Source of the DNA: Caballeronia hypogeia
GTDB lineage: Bacteria > Pseudomonadota > Gammaproteobacteria > Burkholderiales > Burkholderiaceae
Direction of reading: 5' to 3'
NCBI RefSeq assembly: GCF_001544875.2
Contig: NZ_FCOA02000006.1
Coordinates: forward strand, 62,001 to 126,000
Length of the DNA stretch: 64,000 bases
The position numbers were made by a program, and so were the translations under genes. A model generated the notes under the pieces. That model was not told where the DNA came from and made no database searches. It saw only the letters and a list, made by a program, of their open reading frames with translations. This document shows, piece by piece, positions 50,928 to 60,172 of this stretch. How positions within the stretch are numbered: the first letter of the stretch is position 1; each line of letters starts with the position of its first letter.

Positions 50928-52055
50928 ATGAAATCCGATCAGGTGATCGTCAGCTTTCGCGGCGTTCGCAAGACGTATGACGGCGAAACGCTCGTCGTCA
51001 AATCGCTCGATCTCGATATCTATCAGGGCGAATTCCTCACGCTGCTCGGGCCGTCCGGCTCCGGCAAGACCACGTGCCTCATGATGCTCGCGGGCTTCGA
51101 ATTCCCGACCGGCGGCGAAATCTGGCTCGACGGCAAGCTGCTCAACAAGGTGCCGCCGCACAAGCGCGACATCGGCATGGTGTTTCAGAACTACGCGCTC
51201 TTTCCGCATCTGTCGGTACAGCAGAACGTCGAATATCCGCTGACGGTGCGCAAGATGTCCGCCGAAGAACGCGCGCATCGGGTCAACAACGCGCTCAAGA
51301 TGGTGCGCATGGAAAGCTTTGCGAAGCGTTATCCGGCGCAGCTTTCCGGCGGCCAGCAGCAGCGTATCGCGCTGGCGCGCGCGCTCGTGTTCGAACCCAA
51401 GCTCGTGCTGATGGACGAGCCGCTCGGCGCGCTCGACAAACAGTTGCGCGAGCACATGCAGATCGAGCTCAAGGCGCTGCACGAGAAGCTCGGCGTGACT
51501 TTCGTCTACGTCACGCACGACCAGGGCGAAGCGCTCACCATGTCCGACCGCGTCGCCGTGTTCGACAAGGGCATCGTGCAGCAGCTCGACACCGTCGATC
51601 ACCTCTATGAAGCGCCGTGCAACGAGTTCGTCGCGAACTTCATCGGCGACAGCAACCGGCTGCGCGGCACCATCGAACAGACACAAGGCGATTACTGCGA
51701 AATCCGTCTCGCCGATGGCACGCGTCTGTCCGGGCTCAATGTCGCGAATGCGAAGCCCGGAGCGTCGGCCATTGCCTGCATCCGGCCAGAACGCATGAAG
51801 CTCACGCAAAGCAACGGCCACGCGAACGGCCACGGCGGCAACGGCGGCAACGGCAGAAGCGGCATCAATGCGCTGTCGGGCGAAGCGAAGAGCCTCATCT
51901 ATTTCGGCGATCACGTACGCATGCGCTGCGGCGTGCGCGAGCAGGACGAGTGCTTCGTCAAGGTGCCGCTCGGCACCGCGGCGCTCGACGGTTTCGCGCC
52001 CGGCCTGCCCGTCGCGCTCGAATTCGCGCCCGAGCATCTGCGCGTGTTCGCCTGA
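50928..52055 (+). CDS. ABC transporter ATP-binding protein (PotA-like)
   Basis: A 375-residue ATPase of a polyamine/opine-type importer: Walker A GPSGSGKTTC, Q-loop MVFQNYALFPHLS, signature LSGGQQQRIALARAL, Walker B LVLMDEPLGALD and H-loop VTHDQGEA. The C-terminal TOBE region is interrupted near 51815-51865 by a His/Asn/Gly-rich stretch (NGHANGHGGNGGNG), unusual for this family. GGAGACACGGAAG precedes ATG 50928. First gene of the ATPase-binding protein-permease-permease operon. Confidence 0.92.
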   Translation: MKSDQVIVSFRGVRKTYDGETLVVKSLDLDIYQGEFLTLLGPSGSGKTTCLMMLAGFEFPTGGEIWLDGKLLNKVPPHKRDIGMVFQNYALFPHLSVQQNVEYPLTVRKMSAEERAHRVNNALKMVRMESFAKRYPAQLSGGQQQRIALARALVFEPKLVLMDEPLGALDKQLREHMQIELKALHEKLGVTFVYVTHDQGEALTMSDRVAVFDKGIVQQLDTVDHLYEAPCNEFVANFIGDSNRLRGTIEQTQGDYCEIRLADGTRLSGLNVANAKPGASAIACIRPERMKLTQSNGHANGHGGNGGNGRSGINALSGEAKSLIYFGDHVRMRCGVREQDECFVKVPLGTAALDGFAPGLPVALEFAPEHLRVFA

Positions 52056-52126
52056 ATCCGAAGCAGGCGTTTCGCTTCCCTTCCCGTAGGTCCCTGAATA
52101 AAACCAAGCAGACAGAGGAAACCATC

Positions 52127-53161
52127 ATGAAGAAGTTCGCACTGTGTTCCATGGCGGCCGCGCTTGCATGCGCGTCGGTGGCGTCGAGCGCGGCGGAGAT
52201 CACCGTCGTCAACTTCGGCGGCGCGAACGGCGACGCGCAGAAGGTCGCGTTCAACCAGCCGTTCGAGCAATCCACCAAGAACAAGGTCACCGCCGTCGAA
52301 TACAACGGTGAGCAGGCCAAGGTCAAGGCGATGGTCGAGGCGAAGCACGTCAACTGGGACGTGGTCGAAGTCGAATCGGGCGATCTCGGCCGCGGTTGCG
52401 ACGAAGGTCTGTACGAGAAGCTCGACTGGTCGAAGATCGCGAAGAAATCGGATCTCGTGCCTGAATCACCGGCGACGTGCGGCGTGGGCTTCTTCGTGTG
52501 GTCCACCGCCCTCGCCTATAACGCCGACAAGCTGAAGGGGGCGCCGGCCGGCTGGGCCGACTTCTGGGACACGAAGAAATTCCCCGGTAAGCGCGGCATG
52601 CGCAAGGGCGCGCGCTACAACCTCGAATTCGCGCTGATGGCCGACGGCGTCGCGCCGAAGGACGTCTACAAGGTGCTCGGCACGAAGGCCGGCGCGGATC
52701 GCGCGTTCAAGAAGCTGGACGAGCTGAAGCCGAATATCCAGTGGTGGGAAGCCGGCGCACAGCCGCCGCAGTTCCTCGTCGCGGGCGATGTCGTGATGTC
52801 CACCGCCTATAACGGCCGCATCGATGCGGCGCGCAAGGAAGGCAAGAACCTGAAGGTCGTATGGAACGGCAGCATCTACGACCTCGACTACTGGGCGATT
52901 CCGAAGGGCTCGCCGAACAAGGACGTGGCGCAACAGTTCATCGCGTATTCGGTGTCGCAGAAGCCGCAGGAAACGTATGCGAAGAACATCGCCTACGGCC
53001 CGGTGAACAAGGCCGCGATCTCCGCTCTCGACGCGAAGACCAAGGCCGACATGCCGAACTCGCCCGACAACGCGAAGAACGCGGTCTTGCAGGACATGGC
53101 GTTCTGGACCGATCACGGCGACGAACTGGAACAGCGCTTCACCGCGTGGGCGTCGAAATAA
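52127..53161 (+). CDS. ABC transporter substrate-binding protein (PotD-like)
   Basis: A 344-residue periplasmic binding protein with a signal peptide (MKKFALCSMAAALACASVASSA, cut before AEITVV). The domain reads ITVVNFGGANGDAQKVAFNQPFE, WDVVEVESGDL, CGVGFFVWSTALAYNADKL and DLDYWAIPKGSPNKD, as in the spermidine/putrescine and related families. The exact ligand is not readable; polyamine, GABA or a related cation is likely given the MocR neighbour. GAGGAAACCATC precedes ATG 52127. Confidence 0.9.
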   Translation: MKKFALCSMAAALACASVASSAAEITVVNFGGANGDAQKVAFNQPFEQSTKNKVTAVEYNGEQAKVKAMVEAKHVNWDVVEVESGDLGRGCDEGLYEKLDWSKIAKKSDLVPESPATCGVGFFVWSTALAYNADKLKGAPAGWADFWDTKKFPGKRGMRKGARYNLEFALMADGVAPKDVYKVLGTKAGADRAFKKLDELKPNIQWWEAGAQPPQFLVAGDVVMSTAYNGRIDAARKEGKNLKVVWNGSIYDLDYWAIPKGSPNKDVAQQFIAYSVSQKPQETYAKNIAYGPVNKAAISALDAKTKADMPNSPDNAKNAVLQDMAFWTDHGDELEQRFTAWASK

Positions 53162-53228
53162 GCGCGTTATCTGAAGGTCGACGGTCGCGCTTCGCCGGGA
53201 AGCGCGACCGCAAGAAGGAGACACAAGC

Positions 53229-54500
53229 GTGAACACCATGACGATCCCCGCGGACGAATCGCGCGAATCGAGCGCGCGTCTGAAGCGCGAACTGAAGATC
53301 GCCGATGCGAAAAAGCGCGCCATGGCGCTCGTGCTCATCGCGCCGCTCGCCATTTTCCTGTTCCTGATTTTCGTGGTGCCGATCGGCGCGCTGCTCACAC
53401 GCGCGATCGAAAATCCCGAAGTGGCGAATGCGCTGCCGCACACCGGCGCGGCGCTCGCGAAGTGGGACCGCAAGACGCCGCCATCGGACGAAGCTTATGC
53501 CGCGCTCGCGCAAGACCTGACCGCGGTCTCGGACGGCGAATCGATGGGCGCGCTCGCGCGTCGTCTGAACACCGAGATTCCAGGCTACCGTTCGCTCGTC
53601 GCGAAGACCGCGCGCGCCATGCCGCTGACCGGTGACGACGGCAAGCCGCTGCCCGCCGCGCAGATCAAACCGAAGATTCTGGAGATCGACGAGCGCTGGA
53701 ACGATCCTGCCTACTGGCAGGCCATTGCGAAGAACGCGGGCCGCTATTCGCCCTTCTATATCCTCGCGTCGCTCGATCACAAGCAGGACGGCTTCGGCAG
53801 CATCGTCCACTCCGATCCGGATCAATCCATCTATCTCAACGTCTTCGGGCGCACGTTCGTGATCGGCGTCGGCGTAACGCTGTTCGCGCTGCTGCTCGGC
53901 TACCCGCTCGCCTACTGGATTTCCACGCTGCCCGAACGGCGCGCGAATCTCGTCATGGTGCTCGTGCTGATTCCGTTCTGGACCTCGGTGCTGGTGCGCG
54001 TCGCCGCGTGGATCGTGCTGTTGCAGAGCGAAGGGCTCGTGAACAAGGCGCTGCTCGGCGCGGGGCTGATCGGCTCACCGCTCGCGCTGCTGTTCAACCG
54101 CGTGGGCGTCTATATCTCGATGACGCACATCCTGCTTCCGTTCATGATCCTGCCGCTCTACAGCGTGATGAAGTCGGTGCCGTCCACTTACCAACGCGCC
54201 GCCGTCTCGCTCGGCAGTCATCCGTTCGCGGCGTTCTGGCGCGTCTACGTGCCGCAGACTTATCCGGGTATCGGCGCGGGCGTGCTGCTCGTGTTCATTC
54301 TGGCGATCGGCTACTACATCACGCCTGCGCTGCTGGGCGGCCCGAACGATCAGATGGTCAGTTACTACATCGCCTATTTCACCAATGTGACCATCAACTG
54401 GGGCATGGCGTGCGCGCTCGGTGCGCTGCTGCTCGCCGCGACCTTGCTGCTTTACGTGGTCTATGGACGTTTCACGCGCTCGAACGTGAGTCTGGGGTAA
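53229..54500 (+). CDS. ABC transporter permease (PotB-like), with long N-terminal periplasmic insert
   Basis: A 423-residue inner-membrane permease. Helix 1 (MALVLIAPLAIFLFLIFVVPIGALL) is followed by about 150 polar residues (around 60-200), then the five core helices with the EAA-type coupling loop (YQRAAVSLGSHPFAAFWRVYVPQTYPG). Such an insert occurs in a subset of PotB-like permeases and may contact the binding protein. It lies 67 bp after the binding protein, with AGAAGGAGACACAAGC at the GTG start 53229. Confidence 0.9.
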   Translation: MNTMTIPADESRESSARLKRELKIADAKKRAMALVLIAPLAIFLFLIFVVPIGALLTRAIENPEVANALPHTGAALAKWDRKTPPSDEAYAALAQDLTAVSDGESMGALARRLNTEIPGYRSLVAKTARAMPLTGDDGKPLPAAQIKPKILEIDERWNDPAYWQAIAKNAGRYSPFYILASLDHKQDGFGSIVHSDPDQSIYLNVFGRTFVIGVGVTLFALLLGYPLAYWISTLPERRANLVMVLVLIPFWTSVLVRVAAWIVLLQSEGLVNKALLGAGLIGSPLALLFNRVGVYISMTHILLPFMILPLYSVMKSVPSTYQRAAVSLGSHPFAAFWRVYVPQTYPGIGAGVLLVFILAIGYYITPALLGGPNDQMVSYYIAYFTNVTINWGMACALGALLLAATLLLYVVYGRFTRSNVSLG

Positions 54501-54506
54501 GGAAAC

Positions 54507-55343
54507 ATGAAACTCGCCAAACCGATGTTCGCGCCGCATACATCCGCCATCGAGCGCATCTGGTATTTCGCGCTGCGAATCCTGTGCGTGCTGACGCTGC
54601 TCTACCTGATCCTGCCCGTGCTCGCGATCGTGCCGCTGTCGTTCTCGTCGAGCACGTTCCTCGTCTACCCGATTCCGGGCTGGTCGATGCGCTGGTATCA
54701 CAACCTCGTCATGTCCGACGAATGGCGCATGGCGGCAAAGAACAGTTTCATCGTGGCGCCCTCCGCCACCATCGTCGCCACGATCCTCGGCACGCTCGCG
54801 GCCGTCGGCCTCACGAAGGCGAATTTCGTCGGCAAGAGCCTGCTGATGGCCGTGCTCATCTCGCCGATGATCGTGCCGGTGATCGTGGTCGGCGTCGGCA
54901 TGTATCTGTTCTTCGCGCCGCTTGGCATCGCCAATACGTACTTCGGGCTGATTCTCGCGCATGCGGCGCTCGGCGTGCCGTTCGTCGTGACAACCGTCGG
55001 CGCGACGCTGCAGAACTTCAATTACAACCTCGTGCGCGCAAGCCAGTCGCTCGGCGCGAGCCCGCTCAAGACGTTCTTTCGCGTGACGCTGCCGGTCATC
55101 GCGCCGGGCGTGATTTCGGGCGCGCTGTTCGCGTTCGCCACATCGTTCGACGAAGTCGTGGTCACGCTATTCCTCGCCGGCGCCGATCAGACGACCTTGC
55201 CGCGGCAGATGTTCACCGGCATCCGCGAGAACATAAGTCCGACGATCGCCGCGCTCGCGACCATCCTGATCGTGTTCTCGACAAGCCTGTTGCTCGCGCT
55301 GGAATGGCTGCGCGGTCGTGCGGCGGCACGAGCGGTGGCGTGA
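54507..55343 (+). CDS. ABC transporter permease (PotC-like)
   Basis: A 278-residue second permease with six helices and the EAA loop VRASQSLGASPLKTFFRVTLPVIAPG. SFDEVVVTLFLAG is typical of PotC. It starts 6 bp after the first permease (GGGGTAAGGAAAC upstream) and completes the importer. No terminator is evident in the ~220 bp that follow. Confidence 0.92.
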   Translation: MKLAKPMFAPHTSAIERIWYFALRILCVLTLLYLILPVLAIVPLSFSSSTFLVYPIPGWSMRWYHNLVMSDEWRMAAKNSFIVAPSATIVATILGTLAAVGLTKANFVGKSLLMAVLISPMIVPVIVVGVGMYLFFAPLGIANTYFGLILAHAALGVPFVVTTVGATLQNFNYNLVRASQSLGASPLKTFFRVTLPVIAPGVISGALFAFATSFDEVVVTLFLAGADQTTLPRQMFTGIRENISPTIAALATILIVFSTSLLLALEWLRGRAAARAVA

Positions 55344-55576
55344 TGCGGACGGCGCGAGCGGGCGGCGTGTCCTCGACGATTTTCCGTCCAAAAACCATGT
55401 GGAATCCGGGTGATTAGCGTCGAGAGCGCTGCGTCATCCGATTCGCGACAAACCTTACAATTTGCCTCAAGCCTCGCCACGCAAGGCTGTGCGCGATACT
55501 TTCACGACGATCGTTCGATTATTCGCAGCAACGGGATAGTGTATTCACTGATGCAGTATTTATCGGAATGTGCTTA

Positions 55577-56086
55577 ATGCCGTACGTTCTAGGTCGAGTC
55601 AAAGCCTGGAACAATGCCATGACAGCTTTTTCGAAAAGAGCGGACCCGTGGTCACAGACGGTTCACCTGCTCGAGGCGATGCCCACCGACATCGCCCGCA
55701 CAGCCCCATCCCAGAAGACCGCGCGCGTGGAAAGCGCCTTCCTGGAGCGCCTGACGCGCGACTGGAATCGCACGCATCCGCATCATGCGGAGGATCGTCT
55801 GCCCTTTCCACAAGCGATCGTCCGCGTGATCGAGCGCCCGAGCAGCGCGACGGCGCTCGTCTACTGGTCCGATCCCGGCACCTGCCACTACGGCTATCAG
55901 GGCTGGCGCGCAACCACGGCATCGGCCGAGGGCGTGTGTTCGCTTTCGGGGATGCCGATTCATCGCGGCGATCAGGTGTATCGCCCGTCGCAACGCGATC
56001 CGAAGCCGCAGAACGCCTCCGCGATGATCCTCGCCGCCGCCATGCCGAAGAACAGCGAGGAAGTGGAAGTGGACATGCACGGCTGA
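55577..56086 (+). CDS. DUF3331 protein
   Basis: About 169 residues with the DUF3331 core: VIERPSSATALVYWSDPGTCHYGYQGWR, GVCSLSGMPIHRGDQVYRPSQRDPKP. This small family is common in Burkholderiaceae; its single Cys pair (TCHY, VCSL) and GDxVYRP motif might bind a metal, but the function is unknown. Starts at 55568, 55577 and 55619 are all possible; 55577 has GGAA at a fair distance. No signal peptide. Confidence 0.75.
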   Translation: MPYVLGRVKAWNNAMTAFSKRADPWSQTVHLLEAMPTDIARTAPSQKTARVESAFLERLTRDWNRTHPHHAEDRLPFPQAIVRVIERPSSATALVYWSDPGTCHYGYQGWRATTASAEGVCSLSGMPIHRGDQVYRPSQRDPKPQNASAMILAAAMPKNSEEVEVDMHG

Positions 56087-56114
56087 CGCCGGAATCTTCA
56101 CTGCAGCAAGGGGA

Positions 56115-56162
56115 ACGGCGGCGGAACCGTCATCGACTCTTCGATGACGGTTCCGCCGCCGT
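56115..56162. terminator. 22-bp perfect inverted repeat between convergent genes
   Basis: Bases 56115-56136 and 56141-56162 are perfectly complementary (arms start ACGGCGGCGGAACCG), separated by a 4-nt CTCT loop. It lies between the DUF3331 gene and the convergent reductase and probably serves both as a bidirectional terminator, although neither side has a real T-tract. Confidence 0.65.
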
Positions 56163-56183
56163 GCATTGCTCCTGGATCGTCTC

Positions 56184-56798
56184 TCAGTAGCCGACGGTGA
56201 TGCGCTGCCTGATATGCGCGCCGCGCTCGAATTCATCGAGAAAAGCGATGGCGTAATCGTCAAAGGAAATCCAGCTTCGGCCGCTGCCGTCCACCAGCAA
56301 CTCGTCCACGCCGAGACGGAATTTCTGCGTGCGCGGGCCCGGCACGAATTCAGCCGACGGCGAGACGAAGGTCCAGTCGAGATCGCGCTCGCGGCGGAGC
56401 GCATCGAGAAACGCGGCGCCCGCTGTTGCTTCCGGTTTGTAAGCCTCCGGAAAACCCGGCAAATCGAGCACACGCTGGCCGGGTGCGGCATAAAGGCTGC
56501 CCGCGCCGCCCACCACCAGCAAGCGCCGCACGCCAGCGCGCTTCACCGGTTCGACGATTGCGGGCTCCGAAACGGTGGCGAAACGCGTTGCGCCAAACAC
56601 CGCGTCGTGTCCGGCGAGCGCGGCTGTCAGCGCATCCGGGTCGAGTGCATCGAGGTTTTGCGTGTCGACCCCGTCCCGTTGCGCGAGCGCGGAGGTATCT
56701 CGGGCGATCGCGGTGACCGTGTGTCCGCGCCGCAACGTCTCTTCGATCAGACGGCTGCCGACATTTCCCGTTGCTCCGATGATCGCGATCTTGCTCAT
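56184..56798 (-). CDS. NAD(P)-dependent NmrA/SDR-like oxidoreductase
   Basis: A 204-residue Rossmann protein: KIAIIGATGNVGSRLIEETLRRGHTVTAIARD is the dinucleotide site, and LLVVGGAGSLYAAPGQR and LDWTFVSPSAEF follow. It belongs to the atypical short-chain group (NAD(P)H-binding, YwnB-like), with no obvious catalytic Tyr-x-x-x-Lys. ATG 56798 is preferred over the GTG six bases upstream because AAAGGAG is then 9 nt away. Substrate unknown. Confidence 0.85.
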   Translation of the reverse strand: MSKIAIIGATGNVGSRLIEETLRRGHTVTAIARDTSALAQRDGVDTQNLDALDPDALTAALAGHDAVFGATRFATVSEPAIVEPVKRAGVRRLLVVGGAGSLYAAPGQRVLDLPGFPEAYKPEATAGAAFLDALRRERDLDWTFVSPSAEFVPGPRTQKFRLGVDELLVDGSGRSWISFDDYAIAFLDEFERGAHIRQRITVGY

Positions 56799-57240
56799 TG
56801 CCACTTTCTCCTTTGCTTTTAGGCCATTCTCACCGAATCGTCCGACCGGTCAGTTCATCATAAAGGGAAACAAACCCCGTTACAGCCGCCGCACTTCAAA
56901 GCGTTTGTTTCGTCGTGGGACGAAATCGGAGGAAACGTCGCGCACGGTCGTTATTAAAAACCTGATTACCACTATCTTGATCACGCAAGTTCCGGGCCGA
57001 ATCCCCGCGCTACGCACGTAATATCGACACGCCATTGTCATACTGAAATTGCACGAACGGCCAAGCGCGCCTCGGTTAAACTGGTTGCCCCGCACTCTTT
57101 CGAGACGCGCAACAGCGGCGAACACCGGCGCGCCGCGCGCAGCAGTTTCGGAGTGAGTTTTCAGTTTGAAGTCGCCAAATTGTCATGGCATTGGTTTATA
57201 TTGCAGTTCCTCGCCGCTCCATTACCGGAAGGAGTTAATC
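56799..57240. other. 442-bp intergenic region between divergent genes
   Basis: No gene is supported. A small hairpin TTTCGTC-GTGG-GACGAAA lies at 56908-56925. The area 56945-57060 is comparatively AT-rich and likely carries the promoters of both flanking genes; no clear operator. Confidence 0.35.
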
Positions 57241-57438
57241 GTGAAGAATCCGCAATTGCAGGGTGCCATCGAAGGACGCGAAAATCCGGCAGGCGAAACC
57301 GCCTACGAGCCGATTCCGGTTCGCGCTGTCCCAAAGGAGTCCGCCGATCAACCCGGTTATTCCGATTCGCTCGACATCCCGCTTAATTACGGCATTGTGA
57401 TGGACGCTGTCAGGGACGCGGTTCGCGCCAACCCGTAA
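57241..57438 (+). CDS. Small orphan protein (65 aa) with strong translation and termination signals
   Basis: GTG 57241 follows CCGGAAGGAGTTAATC, an almost ideal ribosome site, and the frame ends 20 bp before a strong terminator, so this is a well-delimited single-gene unit. The product (MKNPQLQGAIEGRENPAGET..., PLNYGIVMDAVRDAVRANP at the end) is acidic/neutral, soluble and Pro-rich in the middle. It matches no family I know. It precedes the cellulose operon but is separated from it by the terminator. Confidence 0.65.
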   Translation: MKNPQLQGAIEGRENPAGETAYEPIPVRAVPKESADQPGYSDSLDIPLNYGIVMDAVRDAVRANP

Positions 57439-57457
57439 GCGTCCGAGAACCCATGCA

Positions 57458-57484
57458 AAGCGCCCTGGCGGGCGCTTTTTTTTG
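57458..57484 (+). terminator. Intrinsic terminator after the 65-aa gene
   Basis: AAGCGCCC (57458-57465) and GGGCGCTT (57470-57477) with a TGGC loop run into an eight-T tract. A strong terminator separating the small gene from the cellulose operon. Confidence 0.93.
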
Positions 57485-57955
57485 GCCGAACGAAAAGGCG
57501 CGGCGCGCGCCTATGTTGACGACGAATGGCCGAATAGTTTCGCCTATCCAAGCCTATCGGCAAGGACTCGGCAGGCGTCTTGGCTCAATTTCGAATTCGC
57601 CTGAGCAAATAGCAGACATACGACGGACCACCGGAACGCCGCGATCCACGAAAAGTCAATCCGTGTGAATCAGAGCCAACGGCAGCGAAATCACTGGATT
57701 AACGGGGTGGTACACTGCCGCCTTCGTTACGTAAGGGTCTCGCGACCGGTGAGCGGAACGCCGCCACGTCCAACTTTCGTCCACAGAAAGATCTCGCTTC
57801 GAAAGCTCAAATTGGACTGTCTATCCTGTCCTTTTCCCCCGATCCGATAAAAAAATGCGCTGCTAGTCTTCCCACTGGCGAAAAAAACCGCATTGAAGTA
57901 AGTTCAGACGTGTAATAGCGCCTGGACAAGCGTCCGGATCAATGCTCGCGGGTTA
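57485..57955. other. Upstream region of the cellulose operon
   Basis: About 470 bp without a supported gene. Several A/T runs (57848-57854, 57881-57887) suggest promoter DNA ahead of bcsD. I searched by eye for a cyclic-di-GMP riboswitch pattern and clear regulator dyads and found none. Confidence 0.4.
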
Positions 57956-58486
57956 ATGAGACTCCCGCGGGTCGCAAAACAAGACGATCAACCAAACCCG
58001 GTGGCTTGCGCGCTGCCGAACGAACAAGACATGGCCGCTATTTTCGACTACCTGTTGGAACACCAGATCTCCAGGCAATGGCGGGGCCTTCTCGCCGCAC
58101 TCGCGGACGAGTTCGAGGCGCAGATCGGCCGCAGCGAGCTCCGCCAGTTGATGCATCGCATCGGCCTCCGTTACGCCCAGGCACATCCGTTGCCGTCCTG
58201 CGAGTCGACGGCGGCGCTCGCCGACGCGTTCAACGCCCTGTGGCGCGACACCGACTGGGGCTTCGTCGAACTGTCCGATGAACGCGACTATCTGAGCATC
58301 GTGCATTACTGCGCGCCGCTGCCCGCGTTCGGCGAGCGCGCGCTCGCGTGGACGCCCGCGTTTCTCGAAGGGGCTTATCAGCAGTGGCTCGCCGTGCTCG
58401 GCGCGCAAGGACTCGAGCTTCACCAGGCAAGCGAGTTCGGCGACGACGCGGCCATCGAATTCAGGCTCGCGCGCGTCGCGGCCTGA
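57956..58486 (+). CDS. bcsD: Cellulose synthase subunit D
   Basis: BcsD forms the periplasmic ring that guides glucan chains in cellulose export. The sequence YLLEHQISRQWRGLLAALADEFEAQIG, LRQLMHRIGLRYAQAHPLP and WGFVELSDERDYLSIVHYCAPLP matches the family. The frame allows ATG 57956 (176 aa) or ATG 58031 (151 aa); the latter gives the usual family length, but neither has a strong ribosome site. It opens the operon bcsD-bcsP-bcsQ-bcsA-bcsB. Confidence 0.88.
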   Translation: MRLPRVAKQDDQPNPVACALPNEQDMAAIFDYLLEHQISRQWRGLLAALADEFEAQIGRSELRQLMHRIGLRYAQAHPLPSCESTAALADAFNALWRDTDWGFVELSDERDYLSIVHYCAPLPAFGERALAWTPAFLEGAYQQWLAVLGAQGLELHQASEFGDDAAIEFRLARVAA

Positions 58487-58604
58487 GGCGTTTCAGGATC
58501 GTCCGATCGCCGCCTCGATGCGGCGGCATCGACTGCCATGCGGCAGTTCAAAACATGCAGTTCCGGCCAGGTATCAAGGAAAGGCACCACGAGGAAGCGG
58601 CATC

Positions 58605-59387
58605 ATGAATACTTCGCGCGATATCGAGAAGCTGTTCGATCATTTCGGCGGCAACGCAGGCGACTATCAGGAAATCGGACGGGAGAACGAGGCAAAGACC
58701 GCCCGGACTCGCTGGCCTCTGCTCGCCACGCTCGATTTCGCCCAGCCGACCATTCCGGAAATCGCGCCACGCCGCGAAGTGCAGCTCAACAGCGCGCAGT
58801 CCCGCGCAAGCGATGCGTCGGGCGGCGCGGCCAGCCCCGCGACGCCGATCCTGCGCGGCAGGCAGCCGCTCTTCACCCGTCCCCATCGCCGCACGATTCC
58901 GCCGGTCAATCCGCCGGCGGCCGAATCGCTGAGCGCGTTACGTTTTTCGGTGCTCGGGGAATCGGCATCGAAAGAAAGCGAAACGATTCCGGATTCCGCT
59001 TTTGTCGCGGCTGCCGCGATGCCCGCTGCAACGCCCGCTCCAGTGGAGACCAGGCCGGTTACGAATGACTCCGGCGTTGCGCGGCAAGCGCAGTCCGGCC
59101 CGGTGCGCCCGGCTGCCACTTTCGGCTCCGGCTTTCTCGCGCGTCGCGTGTCCGAAGCCGCGCCCGCTGCGACGCAGGCAATAGCGCAGACGCAGCCGCA
59201 ATCGCAATCCATCCTCGGCAAGCTCTTCAAGCCGCAGCAGGTTCCGGCCGCCGCGAGCGCGCCCGCCGACTCGCTCGACTCCGTGTTCGAGCGTCTGCGT
59301 CACGCCGGCCAGCAGACGGCCGAATCCACGAACACACACGCCGGCGCCGGCTACACCACCCGCGCGAGCCGGCTCGCACGCTCATGA
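58605..59387 (+). CDS. bcsP: Cellulose biosynthesis protein BcsP
   Basis: A 260-residue, Ala/Pro-rich and largely disordered cytoplasmic protein. The N-terminal motif DIEKLFDHFGGNAGDYQEI and the C-terminal SILGKLFKPQ plus DSLDSVFERLRHAG are characteristic of BcsP, found in betaproteobacterial cellulose operons and thought to work with BcsQ in locating the synthase. GAGGAAGCGGCATC precedes ATG 58605; the stop overlaps bcsQ (ATGA). Confidence 0.85.
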   Translation: MNTSRDIEKLFDHFGGNAGDYQEIGRENEAKTARTRWPLLATLDFAQPTIPEIAPRREVQLNSAQSRASDASGGAASPATPILRGRQPLFTRPHRRTIPPVNPPAAESLSALRFSVLGESASKESETIPDSAFVAAAAMPAATPAPVETRPVTNDSGVARQAQSGPVRPAATFGSGFLARRVSEAAPAATQAIAQTQPQSQSILGKLFKPQQVPAAASAPADSLDSVFERLRHAGQQTAESTNTHAGAGYTTRASRLARS

Positions 59388-60172
59388 AAGTCATTACGGT
59401 AGTTTCCGCGAAAGGCGGTGTCGGCAAAACGACGCTCGCTGCCAATCTCGCCTCGGTGGTCGCGGCGCGCGGCCGTCGCGTGATCGTGCTCGATCTCGAT
59501 CCGCAGAACGCGCTGCGCCTGCACTTCGGCATTCCGCTCGACAGCATCGACGGCATTTCCCGCGCGACGCTGGCTGGCGACCCGTGGCAAACCGTGATGT
59601 TCGACGGCGTCGACGGCGTCACGGTGCTGCCCTATGGCGCCGTGATCGAGGACGACCGCCGCCGCTTCGAGGCGCAGGTCGACAGCGATCCGGCATGGCT
59701 CGCCCATGCGCTGCATTCGCTGGCTCTCGACGCCAGCGATATCGTGATCGTCGATACCCCGCCGGGCTCGTCGGTCTACACGCGCACCGCGCTCACGGCG
59801 GCGCATTTCGCGCTGAACGTGGTGCTGGCCGATGCCGCGTCCTACGCGGCGATTCCCGGCATGGAGCGCATGATCGACGCCTACGCCGCGCCGCGCCCGG
59901 ATTTCGGCGGACAGGGCTATGTCGTGAATCAGGTCGATCAGTCGCGCCAGTTGAGCAAGGACGTGCTGAAGGTGCTGCGCAACATGCTCGGCACAAAACT
60001 GTTCCCCGGCGTGATCCATCAGGACGAGGGCGTCTCCGAGTCGCTCGCGTGCGACACGACGCTGATCCATTACGATCCGCTTTCCCAGGCCGCCGCCGAT
60101 CTGCGCGCGTGCGGCGACTGGCTGCTCGCCGCCGTCGACGCGATGGCCGATTCATCGAGGAAGCTCGCATGA
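59384..60172 (+). CDS. bcsQ: Cellulose biosynthesis protein BcsQ (ParA/MinD-like ATPase)
   Basis: A 262-residue deviant-Walker ATPase that positions the cellulose machinery. It has the Walker A variant SAKGGVGKTTLAANLASVVAARG, VIVLDLDPQNALRLHFG and IVIVDTPPGSSVYT. It overlaps bcsP by ATGA and bcsA by ATGA, giving tight translational coupling across the three genes. Confidence 0.93.
   Translation: MKVITVVSAKGGVGKTTLAANLASVVAARGRRVIVLDLDPQNALRLHFGIPLDSIDGISRATLAGDPWQTVMFDGVDGVTVLPYGAVIEDDRRRFEAQVDSDPAWLAHALHSLALDASDIVIVDTPPGSSVYTRTALTAAHFALNVVLADAASYAAIPGMERMIDAYAAPRPDFGGQGYVVNQVDQSRQLSKDVLKVLRNMLGTKLFPGVIHQDEGVSESLACDTTLIHYDPLSQAAADLRACGDWLLAAVDAMADSSRKLA

Noticed and set aside
57485-57955. 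Possible cyclic-di-GMP riboswitch ahead of the cellulose operon
   Set aside because: None of the conserved GEMM-type sequence blocks could be found by eye; only A/T runs are present.
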